A stretch of DNA of 5,707 nucleotides from assembly GCA_031260845.1 (NCBI GenBank), contig JAISKR010000218.1:1-5707 (forward strand). Direction: 5' to 3'. The notes beneath the pieces are model-generated. The model was not told the origin of the DNA and did not search any database. It was given only the letters and a program-made list of their open reading frames with translations. Origin of the DNA: Bacteroidales bacterium. GTDB taxonomy: Bacteria; Bacteroidota; Bacteroidia; Bacteroidales; UBA4181. Made by a program: the position numbers and the translations under genes. Below, piece by piece: positions 5,310 through 5,707 of this stretch (position 1 is the first letter of the stretch; every line of letters begins with the position of its first letter).

Positions 5310-5707
5310 ATGATTAAGTATGTTGCCCCCGCATTGACTGCTTTGCACAATGCCAAAGAAATTGACGTCGAATCCTGCATTAAGTTGTATGATTCTTTAA
5401 CAAAAAGCGGTTTGGATGGTATTGCTGTTTTTGGCACTTCCGGCGAATTTCCGCATATCTCACTTGCTGAAAAGAAACGACTGATTAAAGCCGCCACCCC
5501 ACACATTAAAGGCAAAGCGGAATACATTGTTGGCGCCGGCTCAATGAACATTGACGAAACCGTCGAATTTTCCAACTACTCTTTCGAGAACGGCGCAGAC
5601 GCTGTGATTCTCGTTGGTCCTTATTATTATGGACTGAGCGATGAGGCTGTCTTCAACTATTTTTCGAAAGCCGCAAGCGAAATAAAAGGGAATATTTATA
5701 TGTATGA
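5310..5707 (+). CDS. DHDPS/N-acetylneuraminate lyase superfamily aldolase, N-terminal part (truncated by window edge)
   Basis: The 132 visible residues are the first half of a class I (Schiff-base) aldolase of the DapA/NanA superfamily, whose members cleave or join pyruvate with an aldehyde. Family features are APALTAL (6-12), FGTSGEFPHIS (41-51, the GTTGE-type carboxylate-binding loop, with Thr43-Ser44), EKKRLI (54-59), IVGAGSMNIDETVEFSNY (73-90), GADAVILVGPYYYGLSD (95-111) and NIYMY (128-132), where Tyr132 aligns with the catalytic Tyr of the YNxP motif. The Schiff-base lysine, expected near residue 160, lies past the right edge. VGPYYYGLSDE and the SGEFPHIS loop look more like sugar-acid or uncharacterised branches than lysine-biosynthetic DapA. 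A 2-keto-3-deoxy sugar acid or sialic-acid-like substrate is an inference from the neighbouring dehydrogenase. The ATG at 5310 has an A-rich leader and starts directly with the conserved YVAPALT segment. Confidence 0.88.
   Translation, partial: MIKYVAPALTALHNAKEIDVESCIKLYDSLTKSGLDGIAVFGTSGEFPHISLAEKKRLIKAATPHIKGKAEYIVGAGSMNIDETVEFSNYSFENGADAVILVGPYYYGLSDEAVFNYFSKAASEIKGNIYMY

Noticed and set aside
5063..5575. Minus-strand open frame of 170 codons spanning the dehydrogenase end and aldolase start
   Set aside because: It is antisense to two recognised genes and covers the promoter gap; a hydrophobic stretch in the middle comes from A/T-rich intergenic DNA.
1..5707. Search for CRISPR arrays, insertion sequences, tRNA genes, riboswitches and defence systems
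   Set aside because: No regularly spaced repeats, transposase motifs, terminal inverted repeats, cloverleaf-like segments or known defence domains were seen; the Uma2-like protein alone is not evidence of a defence locus.

Overview
The window looks like chromosomal DNA from a member of the Bacteroidota, most likely Bacteroidales. The evidence is: promoter elements of the TAnnTTTG (-7) / TTG or TTTG (-33) type in front of several genes; A/T-rich leaders mostly without Shine-Dalgarno sequences; and a DoxX/MauE-thioredoxin-like fusion protein typical of this phylum (the BT_3928-type family). I see no mobile element, CRISPR array, tRNA or rRNA.

Left half, minus strand (read from 2770 down to 1): a polytopic membrane protein of the DoxX/MauE + thioredoxin-like type (1541-2770), a Uma2/DUF820 PD-(D/E)XK nuclease-like protein (882-1469), and the N-terminal 233 residues of a secreted GH29 alpha-L-fucosidase that runs off the left edge (1-701). 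Each has its own -7-like element, and probable terminators follow the first two, so these look like separate transcription units rather than one operon. The 180-bp gap before the fucosidase carries 11-bp-phased direct repeats that may be regulatory.

Right half, plus strand: a divergent 108-bp region starts a compact chorismate synthase, aroC (TTG start, 2879-3850). Next, 45 bp on, comes a zinc-dependent sugar(-phosphate) dehydrogenase of the L-sorbose-1-phosphate reductase type (3896-5161). After a 148-bp gap comes the N-terminal part of a DHDPS/N-acetylneuraminate-lyase superfamily aldolase (5310-5707, cut by the right edge). That gap holds the best regulatory candidate in the window: a perfect 24-bp palindrome overlapping the -7 element and predicted start site of the aldolase promoter, with a central ACGT resembling LacI-type operators.

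Functionally, the window mixes housekeeping aromatic biosynthesis (aroC) with sugar catabolism: fucose release outside the cytoplasm, and a dehydrogenase next to a 2-keto-acid-type aldolase. The dehydrogenase/aldolase pair could form a short sugar or sugar-acid catabolic route, but its substrate cannot be fixed from sequence alone. Nothing here is clearly a new defence or mobile system; the most checkable novelties are the palindromic operator, the dehydrogenase-aldolase pairing and the shortened AroC.
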